Both the position numbers and the translations under genes were made by a program. A stretch of DNA of 25,903 nt from Pseudomonadota bacterium (lineage in GTDB: Bacteria; Pseudomonadota; Alphaproteobacteria; Rhizobiales; Rhizobiaceae): assembly GCA_023444445.1 (NCBI GenBank), contig JAEXMK010000037.1:1-25903 (forward strand), given 5' to 3'. Numbering within the stretch: position 1 is the first letter of the stretch; every line of letters begins with the position of its first letter. Of the stretch, positions 7,321 to 14,397 are shown in pieces. The notes under the pieces are model-generated. The model worked only from the letters and a program-made list of their open reading frames with translations, was not told the DNA's origin and made no database searches.

Positions 7321-7719
7321 TTAATCGCTGCCGATCTGTTTCGTGCAGCTGACGTTCCGGCCATCGATCACGAGATCAAGCACCGCCTTGTAGCGGGCTC
7401 CTTTCGCATCGAGCGTCACCGAACTCAGCAACTGCGATCGTCCGGCCGCGGCGTTGAAGTCGCCACCCTGGCTGATGACGGAACTGCCGCTGCCGCCTGA
7501 TTTTTCGACGTGAAAGGCGTAAGTCCCGCCGATACCGGTATCACTCTTGGCGATGGCCTCCAGCCTCACCATGCCCGCCTGCGGTGTTGCCCTGATCTGG
7601 CAGAACTGCCCATCCGCCGATTCCTTTGCAGTCGATATGGCCGCAACGGCGCCGAAAGGAAGCAGGGCCAGTGCAAGGATTGCCGCCACGCGGCGCGGAT
7701 GTCTGGCATTATGGGGCAT
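7321..7719 (-). CDS. csgH: CsgH-like curli assembly chaperone / amyloid inhibitor
   Basis: A 132-aa periplasmic protein with a signal peptide (basic start, hydrophobic 11-27) and a small beta-rich domain with cysteines at 40 and 125 that are positioned to pair. The sequence around FCQIRATPQAGMVRLEA and the short length fit CsgH, the alphaproteobacterial counterpart of CsgC, which keeps curlin from polymerising in the periplasm. The gene lies 65 bp downstream of the CsgA-like gene and ends just before an intrinsic terminator, consistent with a csgA-csgH transcript. GGGAG lies 7 nt before the ATG at 7719. The family call comes from sequence character and context; a structural search would confirm it. 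Confidence 0.78.
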   Translation of the reverse strand: MPHNARHPRRVAAILALALLPFGAVAAISTAKESADGQFCQIRATPQAGMVRLEAIAKSDTGIGGTYAFHVEKSGGSGSSVISQGGDFNAAAGRSQLLSSVTLDAKGARYKAVLDLVIDGRNVSCTKQIGSD

Positions 7720-7784
7720 GGCTTGTCTCCCTGATGATCTGATGTTCCGATCTCGACCAGTTTCACGTCATCGCGCGCAGCCGC

Positions 7785-8222
7785 TTATGGGCAGGCCTGC
7801 ACGAAGGCTGCGACATTGTCGTTGCCACCCTGGTTCACATTGGCGCTGCAGCCACGGCCGACCTGAACACCGGCTGCGATGTTGCCGTTGCCGTCCTGGG
7901 TGAGGATGGTGGTGTGGTTGGAGCCGAACTGACCGATGCCCGCGACGTTGCGGCTGCCGTTCTGGTAGGTGGAGCCATAATTGTCGTGCCCTTCCTGGCC
8001 GACGGCCGAAAGGTTGTGACGACCATACTGATGGCCGACGATCCGGTTGTAGCCGCCGTTCTGGTAGGTGCGGATCCGGTTGCCATACCCTTCCTGCGCG
8101 CCGCCGGCAGAGTTGGACCAGCCATATTGTTCGATGCGCACATCATTGGCCATGGCCGGCGCTGCGGCAGAGAGGCCAACGAGAGCAACGAGTGCACTTG
8201 CAATGAAAGACTTCCGGATCAT
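7785..8222 (-). CDS. csgA: Major curlin subunit, CsgA-like
   Basis: A 145-aa protein with a signal peptide ending near PAMA (about residue 25), then ten curlin units in an unbroken 11-residue register starting at Gln32, 43, 54, 65, 76, 87, 98, 109, 120 and 131, capped by Gln142. The unit is QxGxxN; the Asn is His in unit 7 and Cys (Cys125) in unit 9. A second cysteine, Cys144, sits at the extreme C-terminus. This is the expected building block of curli fibres. GGAG precedes the ATG at 8222 by 8 nt. csgH follows on the same strand. CsgG, the outer-membrane exporter, is not encoded in the window and must lie elsewhere if curli are made. Confidence 0.9.
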   Translation of the reverse strand: MIRKSFIASALVALVGLSAAAPAMANDVRIEQYGWSNSAGGAQEGYGNRIRTYQNGGYNRIVGHQYGRHNLSAVGQEGHDNYGSTYQNGSRNVAGIGQFGSNHTTILTQDGNGNIAAGVQVGRGCSANVNQGGNDNVAAFVQACP

Positions 8223-8243
8223 GACTTGTCTCCTCAGGCGGAT

Positions 8244-8280
8244 GGGACCGCGGTTGAACGTCTTTGTTCTAGACGGTCCC
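8244..8280 (-). other. Inverted repeat in the csgA leader/promoter region
   Basis: GGGACCG at 8244-8250 and CGGTCCC at 8274-8280 are perfect complements. They enclose an alternative inner stem CGTCT/AGACG (8259-8263 / 8271-8275). The element lies 22 bp upstream of the csgA start and could be an operator or a 5'-UTR stem with two alternative foldings. No T-run follows on either strand, so a terminator for the upstream cyclase gene is less likely. Confidence 0.4.
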
Positions 8281-8362
8281 GTTGGAACGGAAGCTGAAGA
8301 GACTATTCAGTCGGAGTTCATGCGCCGGCGCTCGCAGGTCGCTCTTGTTGGATGTGCAGGTA

Positions 8363-9172
8363 TCAGACCAGAGCCAGGATACGTGCTGGCCCACCCGTTC
8401 CGCCGCGATGCTTCGGTGCGCCGACGATTATGGTCGCGCCCTTGACCGGCAGAGCCTCGAGGTTGTTCAGGCCTTCGATCCCGTAGCGCCCCGCCGGGAG
8501 CCAGGAATTATGCACGGCGAAATCCGCGGAGTTGCCAGGGTCCAGCGAAAGCGTGTCGACGCCGATGGCGACCGTGTCGCGCTCAAGCAGAAGGTCGGTT
8601 GCGGATTTGCCGAAACCGGGGAAGGCGAATTTTCCGGCCTCGTCATTTCGGAATGACGGGGTCTTCACTTTCGTCGCCCAGCCGGAGCGCAAAGCCACGA
8701 TCGCACCTGCCGGTATGTCGCCATTTGCAGAAATCCAGCGCTCGATGTCGTCGGCTTCAACAGTGGAATTGGCATCCTCCTTCGCGCGGTCGGTGATATC
8801 GATGATGACCAGCGGCGCGACGAGTTTCTGTGGTTCCAGCTGATCGACGCTCGCGCCGGTGGCACTGAAGTGGAACGGCGCATCGATATGCGTGCCGGTA
8901 TGTTCGTAGATCGTGAGCTTGTGGAGCTGATAGCCGCTCTTGGCGATCTCTTCCGCCCACTCGAATTCTATTCCGGGCTTGCCGTCGAATGTGGGAAATG
9001 TGGAATCATAGCTATGGGTGAGATCGATGATCTGCCGGGGTGATTGCGCCAGCACCGGGGCCGCCAGGCTGCAAGCCGCCATTGCCGTCACACCGGCCAC
9101 GGCACCCTTGAACAGCAGACGCCGTGACAGCATGTTTCGTTTCACGTTCTCAATCACGCAGCTATTGCACAT
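8363..9172 (-). CDS. Cyclase-family metal-dependent hydrolase with Tat signal
   Basis: A 269-aa protein of the cyclase/kynurenine-formamidase-like family. The hallmark HTGTHIDAPFHF at 91-102 supplies the H..H.D...H metal ligands. The N-terminus has a twin-arginine signal, SRRLLFKG at 16-23, followed by a hydrophobic stretch ending near PVLAQ, so it is probably exported folded to the periplasm. Classical kynurenine formamidases of this fold are cytoplasmic, so another amide or cyclic substrate is likely. The ATG at 9172 has GGAGG upstream at good spacing; an ATG at 9133 would begin just before the Tat motif but has a poor ribosome site. No neighbour indicates the substrate. Confidence 0.83.
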   Translation of the reverse strand: MCNSCVIENVKRNMLSRRLLFKGAVAGVTAMAACSLAAPVLAQSPRQIIDLTHSYDSTFPTFDGKPGIEFEWAEEIAKSGYQLHKLTIYEHTGTHIDAPFHFSATGASVDQLEPQKLVAPLVIIDITDRAKEDANSTVEADDIERWISANGDIPAGAIVALRSGWATKVKTPSFRNDEAGKFAFPGFGKSATDLLLERDTVAIGVDTLSLDPGNSADFAVHNSWLPAGRYGIEGLNNLEALPVKGATIIVGAPKHRGGTGGPARILALV

Positions 9173-9540
9173 GCCTCAGTCCCTCCATTGAAAAATCACT
9201 GCGCAAGCGTAGCGCAAAGATGGAGTGACGCAAGGCGGAAGGGTTGCTGATTTTTGACCCGTGTCTACATCGCGGTTTCGGCAATGCGGCGGCCATAGGC
9301 GGCAATGGACTTGCCCACCGGCAGGCGGGCTCTCCGATAGTGCGAGAGCGCGCTGGTATTTCGATATGGGTGTTGGCGCGTTGAGTTTTGTTCGGGGAAG
9401 GTAAGACCGCCGGTTCGAATGGGGCGATACGCCGGTCGATCAACGGAGGAAATCTTCAGCCCGGCATGATCTCGGGCTGCTTGTCGGGAAATTTCGCTAC
9501 ATCCTCGACGCTGACGACCAGGTGCTGTGCCACCAGCGCC
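9173..9540. other. Gene-poor stretch with possible degraded coding remnants
   Basis: No intact gene is supported. On the minus strand two short protein-like tails end in stop codons. One ends at 9456 with the residues SVEDVAKFPDKQPEIMPG; the other ends at 9265 with ARLPVGKSIAAYGRRIAE near its end. Both look like C-terminal scraps without the rest of a gene and I cannot name a family. Together with the truncated hydrolase beside it, this suggests past deletion or rearrangement. Confidence 0.4.
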
Positions 9541-9968
9541 GGCGGCGGCCTGCCGATCGAAGTCTTCGACAGCTTCCGCAAGGGCGTGGCCGAGAACCGC
9601 GCCCAGTTCTTCCTCGACGTGCCGACCGGCCCGTTTTATGGTTTCAACCGCCCGGATGCCAAGGTCTATCCCGGTGCCATCCAGAACTGGTGGCGTGAGG
9701 GCATGATGGGAGGCGCCAAGGCCCATTATGATGGCGTGAAGGCCTTTTCGGAAACCGATCAGACCGAAGACCTGAAGGCGATCACGGTGCCGACGCTCGT
9801 TCTCCACGGCGATGACGACCAGGTCGTGCCGATCGCGGATTCCGCCGAATTGTCGGTCAAACTTCTGAAAACGGCACGCTGAAGGTTTACAAGGGTTATC
9901 CGCACGGCATGCTGACGACCCATGCCGATGTCATCAACCCCGATCTGCTGGCCTTCGTGAAGGGCTGA
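9541..9968 (+). pseudogene. Alpha/beta hydrolase (non-heme chloroperoxidase-like), 5'-truncated and frameshifted
   Basis: From 9541 the plus strand encodes the C-terminal half of a chloroperoxidase-type alpha/beta hydrolase: GGLPIEVFDSFRKG, an FFLDVPTGPFYGFNRP segment, and the catalytic-acid region LVLHGDDDQVVPI. The N-terminal half with the nucleophile elbow (GHSTGG in this family) is absent upstream. In the frame used, translation stops at 9882 after LLKTAR. A shift at the A-run near 9868-9873 restores the family's usual ending (NGTLKVYKGYPHGML and on to LLAFVKG) with a stop at 9966-9968. The damage is therefore a 5' deletion plus a probable one-base loss in a homopolymer; the latter could be a sequencing error. 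The product is not expected to work. Confidence 0.8.
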
Positions 9969-9979
9969 TCGTTTGAACC

Positions 9980-10008
9980 GGCCGCTACCCGCAAAGCGGG
10001 TTGCGGCC
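9980..10008 (+). terminator. Strong hairpin after the hydrolase relic
   Basis: Arms 9980-9992 and 9996-10008 pair over 13 positions with one T/T mismatch around an AAA loop. Only AATTT follows, so termination on the plus strand is plausible but not canonical. It begins 12 bp after the relic's stop codon. Confidence 0.5.
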
Positions 10009-10034
10009 AATTTCCCATAGGCAAGGAGACTTCG

Positions 10035-10214
10035 ATGTAGTTCAAGCCAGCTTATGAAGACGTTGTCCGTGATGGTATCGCAAGCCTGCCCGAGATGGAC
10101 GATATCCAGCTGGAGCTGCCTCTGCCCGAACAGCCCGATGCAGAAAATCGGAAAGACGCCGGGCTGCAGCCGGATTTTATCTTGCCTGGTCAGGCACCGA
10201 GTCCTGCTGGCTGA
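10035..10214 (+). pseudogene. Small reading frame with amber second codon
   Basis: A good ribosome site AAGGAG lies 6 nt before ATG at 10035, but the next codon is TAG. Beyond it the frame stays open for 58 codons (FKPAYEDVVRDGIASLPEMD at the start, rich in acidic residues and proline) to a TGA at 10212-10214. It overlaps the 3' end of the histidine kinase on the other strand by 38 nt. A single C-to-T change in a CAG codon would explain the stop. It may be a recently killed gene, a sequencing error, or chance. I do not recognise the product. Confidence 0.35.
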
Positions 10215-12309
10215 AAATCGGGAATGTCAGGGATACACGCGTGCCACAACCGGGCTGCGACGTGATCTTGGCATCACCGCCGCTCTGGCGCATGAAACCG
10301 TAGACCATGGCGAGGCCAAGGCCTGTGCCGCCCTGTTGGCTGCGGGTGGTGAAATAGGGTTCGAAAGCCCGGTCCACCGCGTCCTGATCCATGCCGTGCC
10401 CGTTGTCTTCCACCGAAATCTCGACCGTATCGTCCGACTTCTGCGCCGCGATGATGATGACGCCCCCGCCCGGCATGGCTGCGGCGGAGTTGAGGCAGAG
10501 GTTGAGAATGGATTGTTCGAACAGGGCGGCGTCCAGCGCCAGCCTTGGTAGATCGTCCTGAAGACGAAGGTTGATCTGGTTGCGCGTACCGACCGCAATC
10601 TCGAGGACGTCCACCATTCCCTTCAGGAGCGATGCGGCGTCAACATAGGCGGGATGGATCGGCTGCTGGCTGCCGATGGAGAGCATGCTGCTGGCGAGCT
10701 GGCGGCCACGATCGGCGGCTTTGCGGATGCGATTGATGTTGCGCTGCTGGCGATCACTGAAGCCCGTTTCGCGTTCCAGAAGCCCAAGGCTTCCGGTAAT
10801 GATGCCGATCATGTTGCCGACTTCGTGGCTGAGCTGATGGGTCATGCGCATGATGCCGTCGAGCCGCTGTGCCTTTGCAGCCTCTGCCTCCTGCCGGTCG
10901 AGTGCCGTGACGTCGCGGGCCAGAAGCACGATGCCGCCGTCCGGTTGCCGGGAGACGGCAATCTCCGTGACCTGCTGGTCCTGCGTGCGGTGGCGCACGG
11001 TGATCCGGCTGGCAAGCCCGCCGGGATCGTCGGAAGAGGGCAGCAGGGCCGGATCGATCTCCGGTATTGTTTCGATGAAGGAACGTAACGGCAGCTTCCT
11101 GGAATAACCGCCACGCTTTCCGACAAGCTCGATGATGCGCCTGTTCATGGTGATGGGCTGGCCGGTGGCGTTAAACAGCGCGATGCCCTCGTTCATCGTC
11201 CGGAAAGTGGAGCGGATCGTTCGGGCCGCGGCTTCCGCCGTGCGACGAAGACGGGACACGCGGTCGACGCTGTCCTTGAAGGCGCGAAATGCGTCCGACA
11301 GTCGGATGAGTTCGGTTTCCGAGCCTCTGTAGGTGGGCAGGCTGACATTCTGCTCGCCATTTGCAAGGGAATTCATGCCGCCTGAAAGTGCCGTTATGCC
11401 GTGTGAGACCCGCATGACGGAGCGGATGGAGAGGGTCGAGAGAATAACGACGACCACAAAGGCGATAGCGACCATGACGATCAGCCGGGTCAGTGCTGCC
11501 GAGGCGGAGGCAAGGCCTTCGGTCAGCCTGTGCGCGACGGCTTCGCTTTGCGTTTCGGTTGCATGGGAAAGGTTACGGGAGACGACGTGGAGTTTCGATA
11601 CGGAGGACTGTATTGCAAACATCTCCAGAAGATATTGCGTCTGGGCGTCGAATACGCGTTTGTAAGGCGCAAGCCCCCCGGCTCCTGCGTCATCCAACGC
11701 GGCCGGCTCATTCATGAAATAGCCGGTTTCCGACGTGAAACGACGCTGCAATTCACCCAGCTGGAACAGACTGGCGGAATTGGCCGCAGCCTGTACGATG
11801 GCGTTCAGACGCTGGCGAAGCCCCCCTTCGGTGACGACCTGCCCCGTTGCGATTTCGCCGAGTGCCGCTGCCGCCTCTGCCTTGTGCTGCTGGGCCGCAT
11901 CCGCGTCGGCCGCGAGTGACAAGGTCTGTTGGCGAATGGCCTGGAGCAGCTCAACGATATCGTCGTTTGGAATGGCGTTCTGCGTTTCTGCCTTCTTGTA
12001 TTGGGCGATGGTCTCGAGAAGGCTGTCCACCTGCGCAACAACGGCGCGGCTCTCGCTCGATACGCGGTAAGGGGATGTTGCATTCATTAGCAGCGGCGCG
12101 CTTGAAACGAGATCGGCCACCTGTCGCGAAACGAGCGAGGCGCGCGCAAGGCTGGAGAATGCCTGCAGGCTGTAGGTCGCCATTTCGTTTTTCGCTTTCT
12201 GCAAGCCGTAGATTGCGACAGCCGACAGAATGAAGACCGAGGAGCATATGAAGACGATGGCAAAGGGCAGGCGAAACGCGATTGACTGGAGGAAGAGCCT
12301 GTTAATCAC
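10177..12309 (-). CDS. Sensor histidine kinase with large periplasmic helical domain
   Basis: A 710-aa membrane kinase. TM1 is at about 13-35. A largely helical periplasmic domain spans about 36-272, TM2 is at about 274-294, a HAMP linker at about 295-350 and a PAS-like segment at about 365-470. The phosphoacceptor is His495 in LSHEVGN, a variant of the usual box closer to the HDFNN subgroup. The ATPase domain has an N-box with Asn603 and Asn607, DNGHGM at 635-640, and GTGLGL at 661-666. The overall plan recalls TorS, whose periplasmic domain reads a binding protein rather than a free ligand. The start is GTG, overlapping the regulator's TGA as GTGA, so the two are translationally coupled. 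A binding-protein gene diverges from this pair, which fits a three-part sensor; that is inference. Confidence 0.9.
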   Translation of the reverse strand: MINRLFLQSIAFRLPFAIVFICSSVFILSAVAIYGLQKAKNEMATYSLQAFSSLARASLVSRQVADLVSSAPLLMNATSPYRVSSESRAVVAQVDSLLETIAQYKKAETQNAIPNDDIVELLQAIRQQTLSLAADADAAQQHKAEAAAALGEIATGQVVTEGGLRQRLNAIVQAAANSASLFQLGELQRRFTSETGYFMNEPAALDDAGAGGLAPYKRVFDAQTQYLLEMFAIQSSVSKLHVVSRNLSHATETQSEAVAHRLTEGLASASAALTRLIVMVAIAFVVVVILSTLSIRSVMRVSHGITALSGGMNSLANGEQNVSLPTYRGSETELIRLSDAFRAFKDSVDRVSRLRRTAEAAARTIRSTFRTMNEGIALFNATGQPITMNRRIIELVGKRGGYSRKLPLRSFIETIPEIDPALLPSSDDPGGLASRITVRHRTQDQQVTEIAVSRQPDGGIVLLARDVTALDRQEAEAAKAQRLDGIMRMTHQLSHEVGNMIGIITGSLGLLERETGFSDRQQRNINRIRKAADRGRQLASSMLSIGSQQPIHPAYVDAASLLKGMVDVLEIAVGTRNQINLRLQDDLPRLALDAALFEQSILNLCLNSAAAMPGGGVIIIAAQKSDDTVEISVEDNGHGMDQDAVDRAFEPYFTTRSQQGGTGLGLAMVYGFMRQSGGDAKITSQPGCGTRVSLTFPIFSQQDSVPDQAR

Positions 12310-13052
12310 AATTGCGGCTCGGCACTGTCTGTGTGCAGGACGTAACCCTTGCCTCTGCGCGTCTGGATATGTTGCGGCAGATCCGGATTGCGTTCTATCT
12401 TCCGGCGCAGGCGAAGCACCAGAACATCGACGTTGCGATCGATGAAGCGGTCGCTTTCCGCGCCGAGACGATCAAGAATATGCGATCGGCTGACCGGCCT
12501 GTTCGGCGTTTCCGCAAGAATTTCCAGAAGCGCGAATTCGGCCGTCGTCAGCGTCCTGCTGCGGTCTGCAAGGCAAACGGCGCGCCGCCCCGACAGATCG
12601 ACCGCCCAGTCGCCAAGTCTCAGCGAATTGATTTCGTTTTCGCGCTCCGGTTCCTTTTCGACCTTGAGAGACGGCGCGATACGCCGCAGGACGGCCTTGA
12701 TCCGTGCCGTCAGTTCAATCGGCTCGAAGGGTTTGACGACATAGTCGTCGGCAGCAGTTTCCAGACCCAGCACACGCTCGGTTGCGCTGCCTGCCGCCGT
12801 CACCATGACAATGCCGACATTCAGTCCCAGCTCGGTGCGGATGCGCTGGGCGAAGGTTCGGCCGGAAATTCCCGGCAGATTGTGATCGAGGAGCACGAGA
12901 TGGATCTGTTCGCGTCGAAGCGTCGCCGCTGCATCTTCTGCCGAGTGCACCACAAGCGGAGACCAGCCTTCGGCCTCCACAAGATCGGCAATAAGTTCCG
13001 CCATATCAGGATCGTCTTCGACGATCAGTATCCCGATCCTCTGTTTTTGCAC
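12306..13052 (-). CDS. OmpR/PhoB-family response regulator
   Basis: A 248-aa two-domain regulator. The receiver domain (about 5-122) has acidic pocket EDD at 12-14, phosphorylation site Asp56 in LLDHNLP, a conserved Thr in VTAAGS and Lys in VKPFEP. The C-terminal winged helix (about 140-242) ends with the characteristic TRRGKGYVL. The start is GTG at 13052 with GGGAGG 8 nt upstream. It is the first gene of the two-component pair and shares a 217-bp divergent promoter region with the binding-protein operon, which it probably controls. Confidence 0.93.
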   Translation of the reverse strand: MQKQRIGILIVEDDPDMAELIADLVEAEGWSPLVVHSAEDAAATLRREQIHLVLLDHNLPGISGRTFAQRIRTELGLNVGIVMVTAAGSATERVLGLETAADDYVVKPFEPIELTARIKAVLRRIAPSLKVEKEPERENEINSLRLGDWAVDLSGRRAVCLADRSRTLTTAEFALLEILAETPNRPVSRSHILDRLGAESDRFIDRNVDVLVLRLRRKIERNPDLPQHIQTRRGKGYVLHTDSAEPQL

Positions 13053-13124
13053 GATGAAGTCCTCCCATCGGCAATCATATGCAAGACCACAGGAATATTC
13101 AAAAGGTCGATGATGACCGATGGC

Positions 13125-13190
13125 GTTACATTTGTAACATTCGTAACCAATTTCGCCCGCATGCGTCTTTTGTTGAAAAATCGGTAACCA
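13125..13190. promoter_or_regulatory. Repeated GTAAC elements in the divergent promoter, candidate response-regulator sites
   Basis: In the 217-bp region between the response regulator and the first binding-protein gene, GTTACA-TT-TGTAAC (13125-13138) is an inverted repeat. GTAACCA follows at 13143-13149 and again at 13184-13190, 41 bp on (about four helical turns). Repeated half-sites are typical of OmpR-type regulator binding. No clear -35/-10 pair was identified. Confidence 0.5.
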
Positions 13191-13269
13191 TTCAACGGAT
13201 TGCGCAAATTTCGGGTTCTGGCATGCTTGTCGTCAAGAATGGAACGGGGAGGTTCCAGGGGAGGACAAG

Positions 13270-14298
13270 GTGAAAACATCGCTTGCGGCATTCAGCGCCG
13301 GTTTAGCCCTTTGGGCCCTCGGCACTGCCGGGGCGCAGGCCGATGGAAGGCTGAACATCCTCTGCGCGGCGGATGATGCCTGGTGCGCAGCGATGCAGCG
13401 CGCTTACGAGATGAAAACCGGCGTGCAGACCATCATGGTACGCAAGAGTACCGGCGAAATTCTCGAACAGGTCCGGAAAGAAAAAGGCGCACCGACGGTC
13501 GATGTCTGGTGGGCCGGTACGGGCGACACCCATCTTCAGGCCGCATCCGAAGGGCTGCTGGAGGCCTACGCCTCGAAGAATGAAACCGAGGTTCTTCCCT
13601 GGGCGCAGAATTTCTTCACCATGTCGGGCGGGCAATCGGCTGGCATTTATGCGGGCGCGCTCGGTTTTGCCTATAATAGCGATCTTCTGCAGCAGCAGGG
13701 GCTGCCGGTTCCAAGTTGCTGGAAAGACCTGATCAGCGAGACCTATCGCGGCAAGATTCTGGCCGGCAATCCGAACTCGTCCGGCACCGCCTTTACCATG
13801 CTCGCGACCCTCGTCCAGCTTTTCGGGGAGGAGGAGGCGTTCAGCTACATGAAGGCGCTCGACCAGAACGTGGCCGAGTATACCAAGGCAGGCTCCGCGC
13901 CGGTCAAGGCGGCGGCCAGGGGAGAGGCGGTGATCGGCATATCGTTCATGCATGACGCCGTCACGCAGAAGGAGGCCGGTGCGCCGCTTGTCATCGTCGC
14001 TCCCTGCGAGGGAACCGGTTATGAGATCGGTGCGGTCAGCATCGTCAGGGGAACGAAGAACCGGGAGGAAGCCCGGCGGTTCGTGGACTTTGCGCTGAGC
14101 CCTAAGGGTCAGGCGACGGGTGCTGCTGCGGGACAGAACCAGGTGCCGTCGAACGCGAAAGCGGCATTGCCGGCGGGTGCGCCGGATCTCTCCCTGATCA
14201 AGATGGTCGATTACGACTTTGCGACCTTCGGGACACCGGAAGAACGGGGACGGCTTTTGCGCCGGTTTGATACGGAAATACATCCCCCCAGCCAATAA
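13270..14298 (+). CDS. Periplasmic binding protein 1, AfuA-like
   Basis: A 342-aa secreted binding protein of the extracellular solute-binding superfamily. The signal peptide ends near GAQA (about residue 24). Family-marking segments shared with the next gene include CAADDAWC near the N-terminus, DVWWAGTGDTHLQAASE, NPNSSGTA, GSAPVKAAARGE and APCEGTGYEIG. The group is often labelled iron(III)-binding, but these features are those of AfuA, shown to bind sugar phosphates. The GTG start at 13270 has GGAGG 5 nt upstream. It is the first gene of the plus-strand operon and diverges from the kinase/regulator pair. With a second paralogue right behind it, it could feed the sensor rather than the permease. 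Confidence 0.85.
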   Translation: MKTSLAAFSAGLALWALGTAGAQADGRLNILCAADDAWCAAMQRAYEMKTGVQTIMVRKSTGEILEQVRKEKGAPTVDVWWAGTGDTHLQAASEGLLEAYASKNETEVLPWAQNFFTMSGGQSAGIYAGALGFAYNSDLLQQQGLPVPSCWKDLISETYRGKILAGNPNSSGTAFTMLATLVQLFGEEEAFSYMKALDQNVAEYTKAGSAPVKAAARGEAVIGISFMHDAVTQKEAGAPLVIVAPCEGTGYEIGAVSIVRGTKNREEARRFVDFALSPKGQATGAAAGQNQVPSNAKAALPAGAPDLSLIKMVDYDFATFGTPEERGRLLRRFDTEIHPPSQ

Positions 14299-14397
14299 CC
14301 AGACGACTTGAAGCGGATGAGGACGACAGCCTCCGGCATGTCGAACGGCGAAGCCATGTCCGCAGACTTTATTCAGACGCAAACAATGGAGGAAATC

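Noticed and set aside
7785..8147. 33-bp periodic DNA that could suggest a tandem or CRISPR-like repeat
   Set aside because: The units diverge at DNA level and are explained by the 11-residue curlin repeat; there are no constant repeats with unique spacers.
7914..8297. Plus-strand open frame over the first curlin
   Set aside because: Same reason: its periodicity mirrors the 33-bp curlin repeat of csgA.
9405..9435. GGTTCGAAT, reminiscent of a tRNA T-loop
   Set aside because: The flanking bases do not form a T-stem or an acceptor stem, and no anticodon arm is found upstream.
13303..14382. Minus-strand open frame of 359 codons opposite binding protein 1
   Set aside because: The plus strand carries the signal peptide and family motifs; the opposite frame is Arg/Gly-rich shadow.
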